A stretch of 20,281 nucleotides of DNA from assembly GCA_944358495.1 (NCBI GenBank), contig CALVRF010000016.1, positions 1 to 20,281 on the forward strand, in the 5' to 3' direction. The stretch is from an uncultured Bacilli bacterium (lineage in GTDB: Bacteria > Bacillota_I > Bacilli_A > RF39 > UBA660). The notes beneath the pieces are model-generated. The model worked only from the letters and a program-made list of their open reading frames with translations, made no database searches and was not told where the DNA came from. The position numbers were made by a program, and so were the translations under genes. The stretch's first letter is position 1. Every line of letters starts with the position of its first letter. This document shows, in pieces, positions 7,503 through 15,048 of this stretch.

Positions 7503-7578
7503 TGGTGCCGAAGACAGGATTCGAACCTGCGACCTACCGATTACGAGACGGTTGCTCTACCAGCTGAGCCACTTCGGC
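7503..7578 (-). tRNA. tRNA-Thr, anticodon CGT
   Basis: The 76-base cloverleaf has a 7-bp acceptor stem (GCCGAAG with CTTCGGC), D arm GCTC/GAGC, anticodon loop CTCGTAA, T loop TTCGAAT and an encoded CCA end (7503-7505). Anticodon CGT reads the ACG threonine codon. The last anticodon-stem pair (31-39) is a T-T mismatch and the T stem has a G-T pair. It lies 11 bases behind the desulfoferrodoxin stop, so it is probably transcribed with that gene and released by RNA processing. Confidence 0.95.
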
Positions 7579-7589
7579 AAGTAAAAGAG

Positions 7590-7958
7590 TTACTCTACTT
7601 CACTCTTCCATAAGCCATGTTTATCACAATAAGCATATACGGTACTACCTTTAATATAAGGGAACGTTACTTCAGGACTTTCTCCGGGTTGTAGATCAAT
7701 TCTAGTTATTTTTCTATCTTGGACTAAACTAATCCATTTAATGGAATGATCTACATCCATTGGGTGAAAAGTGCTGCCAACTTTAACGATAATGTCGTTT
7801 TCTTTTTTCTCAATTACTGGGACATGTTTTTCCTTGGCACCGTCACTGGTATTAGCCGTTAACTCTTCCATAGGTTTACCACAGCATACTAAAACACCAT
7901 GCTTATTGCCAATTAATTCTACTACATTTCCGCAAATTGGACAAATATATACTTTCAT
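7590..7958 (-). CDS. dfx: Desulfoferrodoxin (superoxide reductase)
   Basis: This 122-residue cytoplasmic iron protein reduces superoxide to hydrogen peroxide without releasing oxygen, a defence typical of anaerobes. It is the two-domain form. The N-terminal rubredoxin-like FeS4 centre uses C6-x-x-C9 and C25-C26. The catalytic iron site uses H45, H65, H71, C111 and H114, with Lys44 in the conserved EKHVP motif. All ligands are present and length is typical. ATG 7958 follows AAGGG. It probably has its own promoter (extended -10 at 7982-7990), and tRNA-Thr follows in the same direction. No rubredoxin or rubrerythrin gene, the usual electron or peroxide partners, is nearby. Confidence 0.96.
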   Translation of the reverse strand: MKVYICPICGNVVELIGNKHGVLVCCGKPMEELTANTSDGAKEKHVPVIEKKENDIIVKVGSTFHPMDVDHSIKWISLVQDRKITRIDLQPGESPEVTFPYIKGSTVYAYCDKHGLWKSEVE

Positions 7959-7981
7959 TCACTACCCTTCTTTCTATATGT

Positions 7982-7990
7982 ATTTTACCA
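7982..7990 (-). promoter_or_regulatory. Extended -10 promoter of the desulfoferrodoxin gene
   Basis: The minus strand reads TGGTAAAAT (7982-7990), an extended -10, 24 bases before the start codon. No convincing -35 lies upstream, as is usual for extended -10 promoters. Confidence 0.4.
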
Positions 7991-8031
7991 CATTTTTATG
8001 ATTGTGCATATATTTTTAACAAAATAATGAT

Positions 8032-8301
8032 TTAAAATAAATTTCTGTCTATTAATTTTTGAAGTGCTGTTAAAGATAATTTTTTAATAATATCCAAAGC
8101 TTCTTTGGAAAATTTTTTAAGGCAATTAATTAATTTATTTTTATCTTTATTTTTTACTTGTTTTAAAGCTTCTTTTAAAGATTTATCATCATAATATTTT
8201 CTTAATATTTCTAACTCTTTAGCTATTTGCTCAAAATTTATTTCGTTTACTATAGTATTTGTGTTATAATTACCAATATTAATTATGCCGTTATTTGTCA
8301 T
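8032..8301 (-). CDS. Small helical protein with N-terminal NNGIIN motif (unrecognised)
   Basis: I do not recognise a named family. The 89-residue protein starts with an Asn/Gly/Ile-rich segment (T2-N19: NNGIINIG, then NTNTIVNE). About 65 residues follow that look like three or four amphipathic helices (FEQIAKELEILRKYYDD; LKEALKQV; LINCLKKF; ALDIIKKLSLTALQKLI). Short Asn/Gly 'stitches' before a helical tail occur, as I recall, in bacterial proteins tied to effector or conflict systems. There are no membrane segments and no catalytic motif. Its ATG overlaps the end of the upstream gene by 11 bases, and its ribosome site AAGGTGAT lies inside that gene, so the two are translated together. The upstream protein ends in nearly the same motif, which suggests the pair interact. 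Function unknown. Confidence 0.7.
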   Translation of the reverse strand: MTNNGIINIGNYNTNTIVNEINFEQIAKELEILRKYYDDKSLKEALKQVKNKDKNKLINCLKKFSKEALDIIKKLSLTALQKLIDRNLF

Positions 8302-8824
8302 TTTTATTTATCACCTTATTTTTATTTTTACTGCCTTTGTTTATAATCCCATTATTAATAATCTTGTGGTCATCTAAGTTAATAATATAGTTGGATTTTT
8401 TGTTTAGCGTAGCTTCTGAGATTATATCCCTAACATCATGAATAAATTGATTATTATTGGATTTAATCACGAAAGTTTTTCTACTATGAATTTCAATAAT
8501 TAAACCATAAAAAGTTTTTTGATGTTCATGAACATTATAAGCGATTAATATAATTAAAGTTAGCAGATACAAATCAAAAATAATTGCTAAATTGGTAAAA
8601 ATAGAGCAAATAATCATGAGAACAATCAACCCACCTAGCCACTTTTTCAAACCGAAAAAATAGGAATGTTTAGCGAATGTAAAAACATCCATTGTTCCAA
8701 TGTTGGATAAGTTGATAGTTATATTACCTACTTGTAAGACATTATCTTTAAGTGATAAATTACCGACACTAAAAGTTTTGCTATCATCCATACTAAAAAC
8801 TTTTTTATAACTATTATTGTCCAT
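8291..8824 (-). CDS. Membrane protein with split PH-like domain and C-terminal NNGIIN motif (unrecognised)
   Basis: The 177-residue protein has a strand-rich N-terminal part (about 17-50: FSVGNLSLKDNVLQVGNITI). A hydrophobic hairpin spans about 62-96, probably two membrane segments. A cytoplasmic part follows (about 105-140: FYGLIIEIHSRKTFVIKSNN, then a helix IHDVRDIISEA). This order resembles DUF6232-like or PH-like proteins in which two membrane helices interrupt a small beta domain; that is my recollection, not a search. Residues 156-173 (INNGIINKG, then NKNKVIN) match residues 2-19 of the next protein at 10 of 18 positions. GAGGGAG precedes ATG 8824. The promoter region contains a perfect 17-base palindrome. 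There is no known catalytic signature. The role may be a membrane sensor or anchor for its small partner (inference). Confidence 0.7.
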   Translation of the reverse strand: MDNNSYKKVFSMDDSKTFSVGNLSLKDNVLQVGNITINLSNIGTMDVFTFAKHSYFFGLKKWLGGLIVLMIICSIFTNLAIIFDLYLLTLIILIAYNVHEHQKTFYGLIIEIHSRKTFVIKSNNNQFIHDVRDIISEATLNKKSNYIINLDDHKIINNGIINKGSKNKNKVINKNDK

Positions 8825-8840
8825 AGAACTCCCTCATTTT

Positions 8841-8870
8841 TTTATATTTTACCATATTATGGTAATGCAA
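8841..8870 (-). promoter_or_regulatory. Promoter with 17-base palindrome for the two-gene unit
   Basis: On the minus strand there is -35 TTGCAT (8865-8870), an 18-base spacer and -10 TATAAA (8841-8846). An alternative extended -10, TGGTAAAAT, overlaps at 8846-8854. TTACCATA/TATGGTAA at 8849-8865 is a perfect palindrome around T8857 that fills the spacer, the usual place for a repressor site. The promoter call is moderate; the palindrome itself is directly visible. Confidence 0.45.
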
Positions 8871-8990
8871 AAAAGATGCTTGAATTATCTAGTCACAATT
8901 AAAGCTTGATTATATATTTTTGATTATTACAATATATTAACAAATTAATTAAATTGTTTAAGTAATATCACTTCCAAAATAAAAGATGTA

Positions 8991-8999
8991 TGATATAAT
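8991..8999 (+). promoter_or_regulatory. Extended -10 promoter of the ABC transporter genes
   Basis: TGATATAAT (8991-8999) is a perfect -10 with an extended TG. The region 17 bases upstream has no good -35. Transcription near 9006 gives a leader of about 50 nt. The leader contains a short inverted repeat, TAATTG (9020-9025) and CAATTA (9035-9040), ahead of the GGGAGG ribosome site at 9045-9050. Confidence 0.55.
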
Positions 9000-9056
9000 T
9001 TTATTAGAAAGATATTTCCTAATTGAATATATAGCAATTAAGAATGGGAGGTTAAA

Positions 9057-9758
9057 ATGGCATATATCGAACTTAAAAATATTGATAAATTTTATAAAAT
9101 GGGAGAAGTTCAAATTAAAGCTTTGAATAAAGCATCTTTTACAATTGAAAAAAGTGAACTTGCCGTTATTTTAGGTCCTTCTGGCGCTGGAAAAACTACT
9201 GTATTAAATATTTTAGGTGGTATGGACGCTTGTGATGGTGGCAAAGTGATTGTCGACGGTAATGTTATTTCAGACTACAACAAGAAAAAATTAGTTTTAT
9301 ATAGGCGTTATGACATTGGTTTTGTTTTTCAATTTTATAATTTAGTGCAAAATTTAACAGCTTTAGAAAATGTCGAACTAGCTAGTCAAATTTGTAAAAA
9401 CCCTTTAAATCCAAAAGAATGTTTAGAGCGAGTTGGTCTAGGAAAACGTTTAAAAAACTTCCCAGCTCAGCTTTCAGGCGGTGAACAACAAAGAGTGGCG
9501 ATTGCAAGGGCGATTGCCAAAAATCCTAAACTATTACTTTGTGATGAGCCGACTGGAGCTTTAGATTCAAAAACTGGAAGAAAAATTTTAGAACTATTAC
9601 AAGAAATGGCTAGAAAATATAAAATGACAACTATCATCATTACTCATAATTCAAATATAGCAGAGATTGCTGACCGCGTTATCCATATGAAAAATGGTAA
9701 AGTGGAAAAAATAACCATTAATGAAAATCCTAAAGATGTTAGTGAGATTGAGTGGTAA
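9057..9758 (+). CDS. ABC transporter ATPase, MacB/LolD type
   Basis: This 233-residue nucleotide-binding subunit powers the permease encoded directly behind it. It has Walker A GPSGAGKTT (40-48), a Q-loop at FQFYNLVQNLTALEN, signature LSGGEQQ (139-145), Walker B LLLCDEP (159-165) and H-loop His197. The Q-loop sequence, the short length and an FtsX-type partner place it in the MacB/LolD/BceA class, whose members do mechanical work across the membrane rather than classical substrate pumping. GGGAGG lies 6 bases before the ATG. The stop TAA is followed directly by the permease ATG. No two-component system, which often accompanies Bce-type peptide detoxification pumps, is adjacent. Confidence 0.95.
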   Translation: MAYIELKNIDKFYKMGEVQIKALNKASFTIEKSELAVILGPSGAGKTTVLNILGGMDACDGGKVIVDGNVISDYNKKKLVLYRRYDIGFVFQFYNLVQNLTALENVELASQICKNPLNPKECLERVGLGKRLKNFPAQLSGGEQQRVAIARAIAKNPKLLLCDEPTGALDSKTGRKILELLQEMARKYKMTTIIITHNSNIAEIADRVIHMKNGKVEKITINENPKDVSEIEW

Positions 9759-12700
9759 ATGATATTATTATTTAAATCAGCTTTATATAAAATTAAAAAA
9801 TCATTTGGAAGATTTTTATCGGTGGTGTTAATCGTTGCCTTAGGTACAGGATTTTTCTCAGGGCTTAGAGAGGCATCACCTGATATGCTGGAAACAATCG
9901 ATAAATATTATGATGATAGTTTACTTATGGATTATAAAATAACATCGACGATGGGACTAACAGATGATGACATTACCTCTTTAGAAAAACTAAAATACGT
10001 TGACAAAGTCATTCCTAGTTATTCTGTCGATGTACTTAGTGATGGCAAGGCTATTAGACTACATGCTATTTCTGACAAAGTTAATAAGGTAATTTTAGAA
10101 GATGGGAAAATGCCTTCAAATCATTCGGAATGTTTAGCCGATGCTAGCGAATATAAAGTTGGCGATACGATTAATTTCGAAAAAGACAATTTGAGTGATT
10201 TTGTAAATATTTCTTCTTGCAAAGTTTCGGGGACAATAACTTCAGCTTTATATTTAAGTACGGAAAAAGGAATTGCCAATGTGGGCAATGGTAAATTAGA
10301 GGCTTTCGTTTATATTCCGGAAGAAGATTTCACGCTAGATTATTATACCGAGGCTTATATTTTAGCTAAGGGTTCTTTAGAATCTAAAGCTTATAGTGAT
10401 GAATATGAAGATTTAACCTCAAAACTAAATGATGAGCTACAAGATTTAAAACCGATTAGAGAAACTAAGCGCTATGAAGAAATTTTAGAAGAAGCAATGA
10501 ATGAGATTAGTAAAGCCGAGAACGAAATAAATACGGAATTAGAAGAAGCTCGGCAAACGTTAGAAAATACCAAAAATACTTTAGACTCTAATAAAAATAC
10601 ATTATTAAATACTAAATCTTCTTTAGACAAAAATATGGCGGAAGTTAATAGCCGAGAAGCTAGTTATAAACAGCAAATAAGTGATGGCAAAGTGCAAATA
10701 ACTAATGGCCGTAATCAAATTAATAATGAACTTAATAATTTTGGTTTAACAGCTGATACTTTAGATACCGCTTTAAATAATTTAAAAACGCAGGTGGATA
10801 ACTGTACAGAGAATTGTGAAGCTTTAACTAGTCAGTATAATAGTTTAAATCAAGTCAAAAGTAGTCTTGATGAATTAAATAAACAAGAACAAGAATTACT
10901 TAGCAATGAAGAAAAACTAAATACAGAAATTAGTAATGCTAGGCAGCAAATAAATAGTGGTTATGCTGAAGTAAATCAGGGACTTGCCGAAATTGAAAAT
11001 GGCTATGCCGCCTATAATGATGGTTTGGCTGAATTACAAACTAAAACTGATGAAGCTAATCAAAAAATTAGTGAAGAAAAAGCTAAATTAAATGATATTG
11101 AAAAACCAGTGTGGTATTTATTAGATAGAACTTCTAATAATGGTTATACTAGCTTTTACGAGGATGCTAGTAAAGTGGAGGCAATTGCAACAGTCTTTCC
11201 GGTATTCTTTATATTAGTAGCGATGTTAATGTGTTTAAATACCATGTCACGTTTAATTGAAGAAGAACGAACCGAGATTGGTATCTTTACCTCGCTTGGT
11301 TACAGTAATTTGAAAATTATTTTAGGCTATTTATTTTACTGCTTGATCGCAACATTTATCGGAGTGACCGTCGGTATTTCAGTTGGCGGTTATTTGATAC
11401 CTTCGGTGGTTTATAGTATTTATAATGCTAATTATGTGGTTCCTGATTTAATTATGGGAACTAAAGAAGTGCAATTTTCAATCATTTTAACTTGTGCATC
11501 TTTATTAATGGCGCTGGTAGCAATATATGTTTGCCATAAAGAACTTAAAAATAAACCAGCGATTTTGTTAAGGCCAAAGGCTCCAAAAGATGGTAAAAAA
11601 GTTTTACTAGAAAGATGGAAGTCTGTTTGGAAAAGAATTTCTTTTACTTGGAAAATTACGATTCGTAATATGTTTAGATATAAAAAACGAGTATTGATGA
11701 CGATTATTGGTGTGGCTGGCTGTACTGCTCTACTTCTTACTGGCTTTGGTTTAAGGGATGGAATCAATGGGATTGGTCAGCTACAATATAGCGAAATTTT
11801 AAGGTATGATATGCTTATTTCTTTAGATAAAGAAGTTACTGAATTATCTAGTGATGTTGATAATTTACTTATAGACAACAATATTAAAAAACCTTTATTA
11901 GTTAATCAAGAAGCTTTTACTTTCGAGGCTAACGATAAAAAACACGATGTATATTTAATTAGTCCTGAAAACAAAGAAGAATTTGTCAACTACATTTATT
12001 TACACAGTACTGTTAGTGATCAAGATATTGAATTACCAAAATATGGCGCGGTTATTACAACCAAAATGGCTCAGTTATTAGATGCGAAAAAAGGTAGTAC
12101 AATTAAAATTAGAGATACTGAAAATAATTTATATATTCTTTATGTAGCTGATATTACAAATAATTATACCATGCATTATATTTATATGAGTCCTGAATAC
12201 CGAGCAGAAATTTTTGGTACCGATGAAAACTATAACATGATTATGGCTGATTTAGATAGCAATAATTATGATGAGGTTTCTTCTAACTTGCTTACTAATG
12301 ATAATATTAATGCTGTGAATTATAGCACAGATAATATAGAAAGCTATAATACAATTATTAAAGGCATGAATCAAATCGTCTATTTAATTATTGGCGCCGC
12401 TTTATTATTAGCAATTATTGTCCTTTATAATTTATTAATTATTAATATGACTGAGCGTAAACGTGAAATTGCTACTTTAAAAGTTTTAGGCTTTAAAAAT
12501 CATGAAATTTCTAGCTATGTGTATAGAGAAACAATTATCTTAATGATTATTGGGATTGTAGTTGGTATTTTTCTTGGAATCTTATTGCACCAATATGTAA
12601 TTATTACAGCTGAGACGGATAATATTATGTTTTTAAGAAGCATTAATTTATTAAGCTTTGTTTATGCTATTTTATTAACGGTAGTTTCTTCAATTATTGT

Positions 12701-12770
12701 AGAGATTATTACATATAAGTATTTACTTAAAATTGATATGGTTGAATCGCTTAAAGCTTTAGATCAATAA
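9759..12770 (+). CDS. Double-FtsX ABC permease with extracytoplasmic coiled coil
   Basis: The 1003-residue permease holds two FtsX-type units in one chain. The first membrane helix (about 17-36) is followed by a large extracytoplasmic region containing an Asn/Glu/Gln-rich coiled coil at about 236-460, folded as a hairpin, with C349 and C353 near its turn. Three membrane helices follow (about 475-600) with the FtsX motif EEERTEIGIFTSLGY (501-). The second unit has a helix at about 644-664, an extracytoplasmic domain (about 670-860) and three helices with ERKREIATLKVLGF (899-). One copy should pair with two ATPase copies. The coiled coil also recalls the repeated LxxG pattern of YhgE/Pip proteins (QGLAEIENGYAAYNDGLAEL). 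Start ATG abuts the ATPase stop and has only a weak ribosome site, so it is coupled. Substrate unknown: lipid, lipoprotein, peptide, or signalling to a cell-wall hydrolase. Confidence 0.9.
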   Translation: MILLFKSALYKIKKSFGRFLSVVLIVALGTGFFSGLREASPDMLETIDKYYDDSLLMDYKITSTMGLTDDDITSLEKLKYVDKVIPSYSVDVLSDGKAIRLHAISDKVNKVILEDGKMPSNHSECLADASEYKVGDTINFEKDNLSDFVNISSCKVSGTITSALYLSTEKGIANVGNGKLEAFVYIPEEDFTLDYYTEAYILAKGSLESKAYSDEYEDLTSKLNDELQDLKPIRETKRYEEILEEAMNEISKAENEINTELEEARQTLENTKNTLDSNKNTLLNTKSSLDKNMAEVNSREASYKQQISDGKVQITNGRNQINNELNNFGLTADTLDTALNNLKTQVDNCTENCEALTSQYNSLNQVKSSLDELNKQEQELLSNEEKLNTEISNARQQINSGYAEVNQGLAEIENGYAAYNDGLAELQTKTDEANQKISEEKAKLNDIEKPVWYLLDRTSNNGYTSFYEDASKVEAIATVFPVFFILVAMLMCLNTMSRLIEEERTEIGIFTSLGYSNLKIILGYLFYCLIATFIGVTVGISVGGYLIPSVVYSIYNANYVVPDLIMGTKEVQFSIILTCASLLMALVAIYVCHKELKNKPAILLRPKAPKDGKKVLLERWKSVWKRISFTWKITIRNMFRYKKRVLMTIIGVAGCTALLLTGFGLRDGINGIGQLQYSEILRYDMLISLDKEVTELSSDVDNLLIDNNIKKPLLVNQEAFTFEANDKKHDVYLISPENKEEFVNYIYLHSTVSDQDIELPKYGAVITTKMAQLLDAKKGSTIKIRDTENNLYILYVADITNNYTMHYIYMSPEYRAEIFGTDENYNMIMADLDSNNYDEVSSNLLTNDNINAVNYSTDNIESYNTIIKGMNQIVYLIIGAALLLAIIVLYNLLIINMTERKREIATLKVLGFKNHEISSYVYRETIILMIIGIVVGIFLGILLHQYVIITAETDNIMFLRSINLLSFVYAILLTVVSSIIVEIITYKYLLKIDMVESLKALDQ

Positions 12771-12794
12771 TGTCTAGCTTATTTCATAAACTTA

Positions 12795-12803
12795 TGTTAG
12801 AAT
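12795..12803 (+). promoter_or_regulatory. Possible extended -10 promoter of the PepSY gene
   Basis: TGTTAGAAT (12795-12803) lies in the 51-base gap behind the permease gene. No -35 is evident, and no terminator separates the two genes, so the PepSY gene may be read both from here and from the ABC promoter. Confidence 0.35.
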
Positions 12804-12821
12804 AGTGTTAGGAGGTATGTG

Positions 12822-13403
12822 ATGAAAAAAGCACTAATTATTATACTTAGTATTGTGGCTATATTACTTGTGATTGGTATTGGAATTTTCATTTACATGA
12901 AAGTAACTTATTTAAGTGAAAATGAAGTTAAAGAAATTGTTATTAATGATACAGGTTTAAATAGCAATGATATTTATTTCGACAATGTTGACTTAGATAT
13001 GGAAGATAATGCTTATGATGTTGATTTCTATTATAACAACGTTGAATACGAATATAAAATCGATGCGAAAAACGGAAGAATTATTTATAATAATTTCAAT
13101 ATAGATAATACTTCTAATCAAAACAATAATGATACTAATGCTACTAATGAGACTAACGAAAATACCAATAATAATAGTAATATCACTACTACAGAAATTA
13201 CTTTAGATGAAGCAAAAAATATTGCTTTAGAGCATGCTCAGTTAAACGAAAATGATGTAACTTTCACGAAGACGCAAATGGATACTGATGATGGCAAACA
13301 AGTATATGATATTAACTTCATTTATAATAATGAAGAATATGATTATGAAATTGCGGTTTCCAATGGTGAAGTTATTAGTTACAGTAAAGAAAGTATAAGA
13401 TAA
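12822..13403 (+). CDS. Membrane-anchored protein with two PepSY-like domains
   Basis: The 193-residue protein has a signal anchor (about 4-26) and two similar extracytoplasmic domains joined by an Asn/Thr-rich linker (about 95-122). Domain 1 (about 32-90) and domain 2 (about 124-190) share the order E-[VA]-K-x-I, a hydrophobic helix, then D-[VI]-[DN]-F-x-Y-N-N-x-E-Y-[ED]-Y-[KE]-I and a glycine turn (KNGRII; SNGEVI). That is the PepSY fold, known for inhibiting or sensing peptidases outside the cell. I chose ATG 12822 because AGGAGGT ends 5 bases before it; the in-frame GTG at 12819 would sit 2 bases after that site. It follows the ABC permease closely and may monitor the same envelope process (inference). 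A strong terminator follows directly. Confidence 0.85.
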   Translation: MKKALIIILSIVAILLVIGIGIFIYMKVTYLSENEVKEIVINDTGLNSNDIYFDNVDLDMEDNAYDVDFYYNNVEYEYKIDAKNGRIIYNNFNIDNTSNQNNNDTNATNETNENTNNNSNITTTEITLDEAKNIALEHAQLNENDVTFTKTQMDTDDGKQVYDINFIYNNEEYDYEIAVSNGEVISYSKESIR

Positions 13404-13439
13404 AAAAATTAAGAGTTTATTCGCCTCTTAATTTTTTTT
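13402..13439 (+). terminator. Terminator of the ABC/PepSY genes
   Basis: AAAAAAATTAAGAG (13402-13415) pairs with CTCTTAATTTTTTT (13425-13438) around a 9-base loop and ends in T's. The stem begins inside the TAA stop codon. The A run on the left makes it usable on the minus strand too. Confidence 0.9.
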
Positions 13440-13578
13440 ATTATATATATTTAAGACCAAGAGCGTTTTTCATGATTTGACAACTTCGACATTGTAAAAG
13501 TTTATTTTTCTTCTTCAAGTCCAAAATGAATTAACAACAATTCTTGCATATGTAAATGTCAACATTTATAATTATAAC

Positions 13579-13604
13579 AAAACCGTTGATATTACAACGG
13601 TTTT
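13579..13604 (-). terminator. Terminator behind tRNA-Leu
   Basis: AAAACCGTTG and CAACGGTTTT form a perfect 10-bp stem with a 6-base loop, 11 bases beyond the tRNA-Leu 3' end. It should end the uppS-to-tRNA transcript. The plus-strand side also ends in six T's, so it can work in both directions. The 139 bases between it and the previous terminator (13440-13578) show no gene I can support. Confidence 0.85.
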
Positions 13605-13615
13605 TTAATACAAAA

Positions 13616-13702
13616 TGGTGCGAAGGACGAGACTTGAACTCGCACGAGCCAATGCTCACTACCCCCTCAAAGTAGCGCGTCTACCGATTCCGCCACCCTC
13701 GC
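13616..13702 (-). tRNA. tRNA-Leu, anticodon GAG
   Basis: The 87-base class II tRNA has acceptor GCGAGGG/CCTTCGC (one G-T pair), anticodon loop TTGAGGG, a long variable arm with GAGC/GCTC, T loop TTCAAGT and an encoded CCA (13616-13618). Anticodon GAG reads CTC and CTT leucine codons. It lies 17 bases behind the NatB-like gene in the same direction with no visible promoter of its own, so it is probably cut from the operon transcript. Confidence 0.95.
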
Positions 13703-13719
13703 ATGAAAAGTAACCGAAG

Positions 13720-15048
13720 TTACTTATGAGTTAAGGCTTTAAACATTTTCTTCCAAAGATTTTTAGATGAATAGTTTAAAATACCTTCTTTATAGATTTT
13801 AAAGCCATATTTAACGAGTAAGAAAATAATGACTATTACTAATAAAATAGCAATAATAAATTCAATAATACTCATTTGACCTAAGACTAAAAGACATGGA
13901 GCTAAAATAGCCGATATAAATGGTACAAAGGCTAATACTTTAATAAACATTGAACCTTCGAAGACTCCGGCCATAATGGCTAGATAATAACCAACTAAAG
14001 AAATAATCATAATTGGGGTCTGTAATTGCTGAAAATCTTCAATATTAGTAGTCATTGAAGCTAATACTCCGGCTAATAATGAATAAGCAATAAAAGTTAA
14101 AAGCATCATGATTAACGCTAATGGAATAATATAAGTTAATTGGCTAGCGATATCACTACCTAGGAAACTACTAAGCGTACTTCCGACATCGATGTTGCCA
14201 ATATTACCAATATTAGAAATATCACTAGTGCCTAGGGCAAATCTAATTAAGATGCCGACAACGGCAAATATGACTAGTAAAATGCCTTGGATTAATACGA
14301 ATAAGTTACTAGATATAACTTTAGATAACAAATGAATTTTAGGTGAAACATTAGAGATAATTATTTCCATACCTCTAGTAGTTTTTTCATCGTTAACCTC
14401 CGCTCCAATCATTTGAACTAAGAAAATAGTTAGAGCAAAAAATGGTAAAATGAAAATTGGAAAAACAGTCGACATAATCATCTGCATGTTTTCTTCTTCA
14501 CTATTTTTAGTTTCATCTAAAACTTGTCTTTCAATTTCAACTGGAGATGATATTTTGGCCAAATCATCAGGATTGATATTAGTCTCAGCTAAAGCAATTT
14601 GACTTTTAGTGTTATTAATAATAGTTGTTAATTCAGCATAATCGGTGGTACTAATATAACCATCGGATATTAAAGTAGCTTCTAAAACATTAGTGTCACT
14701 ATTATTAAATATTAATACCCAGGCATCTTTATTGTCTTTTTCTTTTAATAATTTTTCTGGGTCTTCAGTGGTTGGCTTAATATCAAAACCAGAATCCTCT
14801 TCACCACTTAATAGTGATGAATAATTATCGTTTTGGGCAATAAGGGTATCATAGGCTTTACCAGAATTGTCGATGACATAAATAGCTTGTCTTTCATCAA
14901 AATCACCACCAAACAATTTAATAATACTATCAGCGTTGATAAGTCCAGCAATTAAAATTAATAATAAAGCGTTGGCGATAACGAACCATTTAGTTTTAAT
15001 TTTACGATTTAAACTAACTTTGACTAAATATTTTAACTTAGTTTTCAT
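13720..15048 (-). CDS. ABC-2 type permease, NatB-like
   Basis: This 442-residue membrane subunit is paired with the ATPase encoded just upstream. It has one N-terminal helix (about 21-40), then an extracytoplasmic domain of about 150 residues (IYVIDNSGKAYDTL; ATLISDGYISTTDY). A block of five or six membrane helices follows from about 195 to the C terminus, the ABC2_membrane_3/NatB layout. The helix-flanking GAEVNDEKTTRGMEIIISNV is the cytoplasmic coupling element of this family. NatAB-type systems export Na+ or toxic compounds, but sequence alone does not set the substrate. I chose ATG 15048, 6 bases after AGGTG; an in-frame GTG at 15057 lies within that site. It overlaps the ATPase stop by 11 bases. 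A short Ile-Gly-Asn repeat (NIGNIGNI) lies in an extracytoplasmic loop. Confidence 0.9.
   Translation of the reverse strand: MKTKLKYLVKVSLNRKIKTKWFVIANALLLILIAGLINADSIIKLFGGDFDERQAIYVIDNSGKAYDTLIAQNDNYSSLLSGEEDSGFDIKPTTEDPEKLLKEKDNKDAWVLIFNNSDTNVLEATLISDGYISTTDYAELTTIINNTKSQIALAETNINPDDLAKISSPVEIERQVLDETKNSEEENMQMIMSTVFPIFILPFFALTIFLVQMIGAEVNDEKTTRGMEIIISNVSPKIHLLSKVISSNLFVLIQGILLVIFAVVGILIRFALGTSDISNIGNIGNIDVGSTLSSFLGSDIASQLTYIIPLALIMMLLTFIAYSLLAGVLASMTTNIEDFQQLQTPIMIISLVGYYLAIMAGVFEGSMFIKVLAFVPFISAILAPCLLVLGQMSIIEFIIAILLVIVIIFLLVKYGFKIYKEGILNYSSKNLWKKMFKALTHK

Noticed and set aside
8291..8301. Programmed frameshift fusing the two small proteins
   Set aside because: The second gene has its own ATG and a good ribosome site; the shift needed would be +1 with no slippery sequence. 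Coupled translation is simpler.
13477..13505. Plus-strand TTGACA as a small-RNA promoter
   Set aside because: No acceptable -10 at 16-18 bases, so the hexamer alone is not enough.
13440..13578. Minus-strand 27-codon frame with a C-x-x-C (QCRSCQIMKN)
   Set aside because: No proper start codon or ribosome site, and it lies between two terminators.
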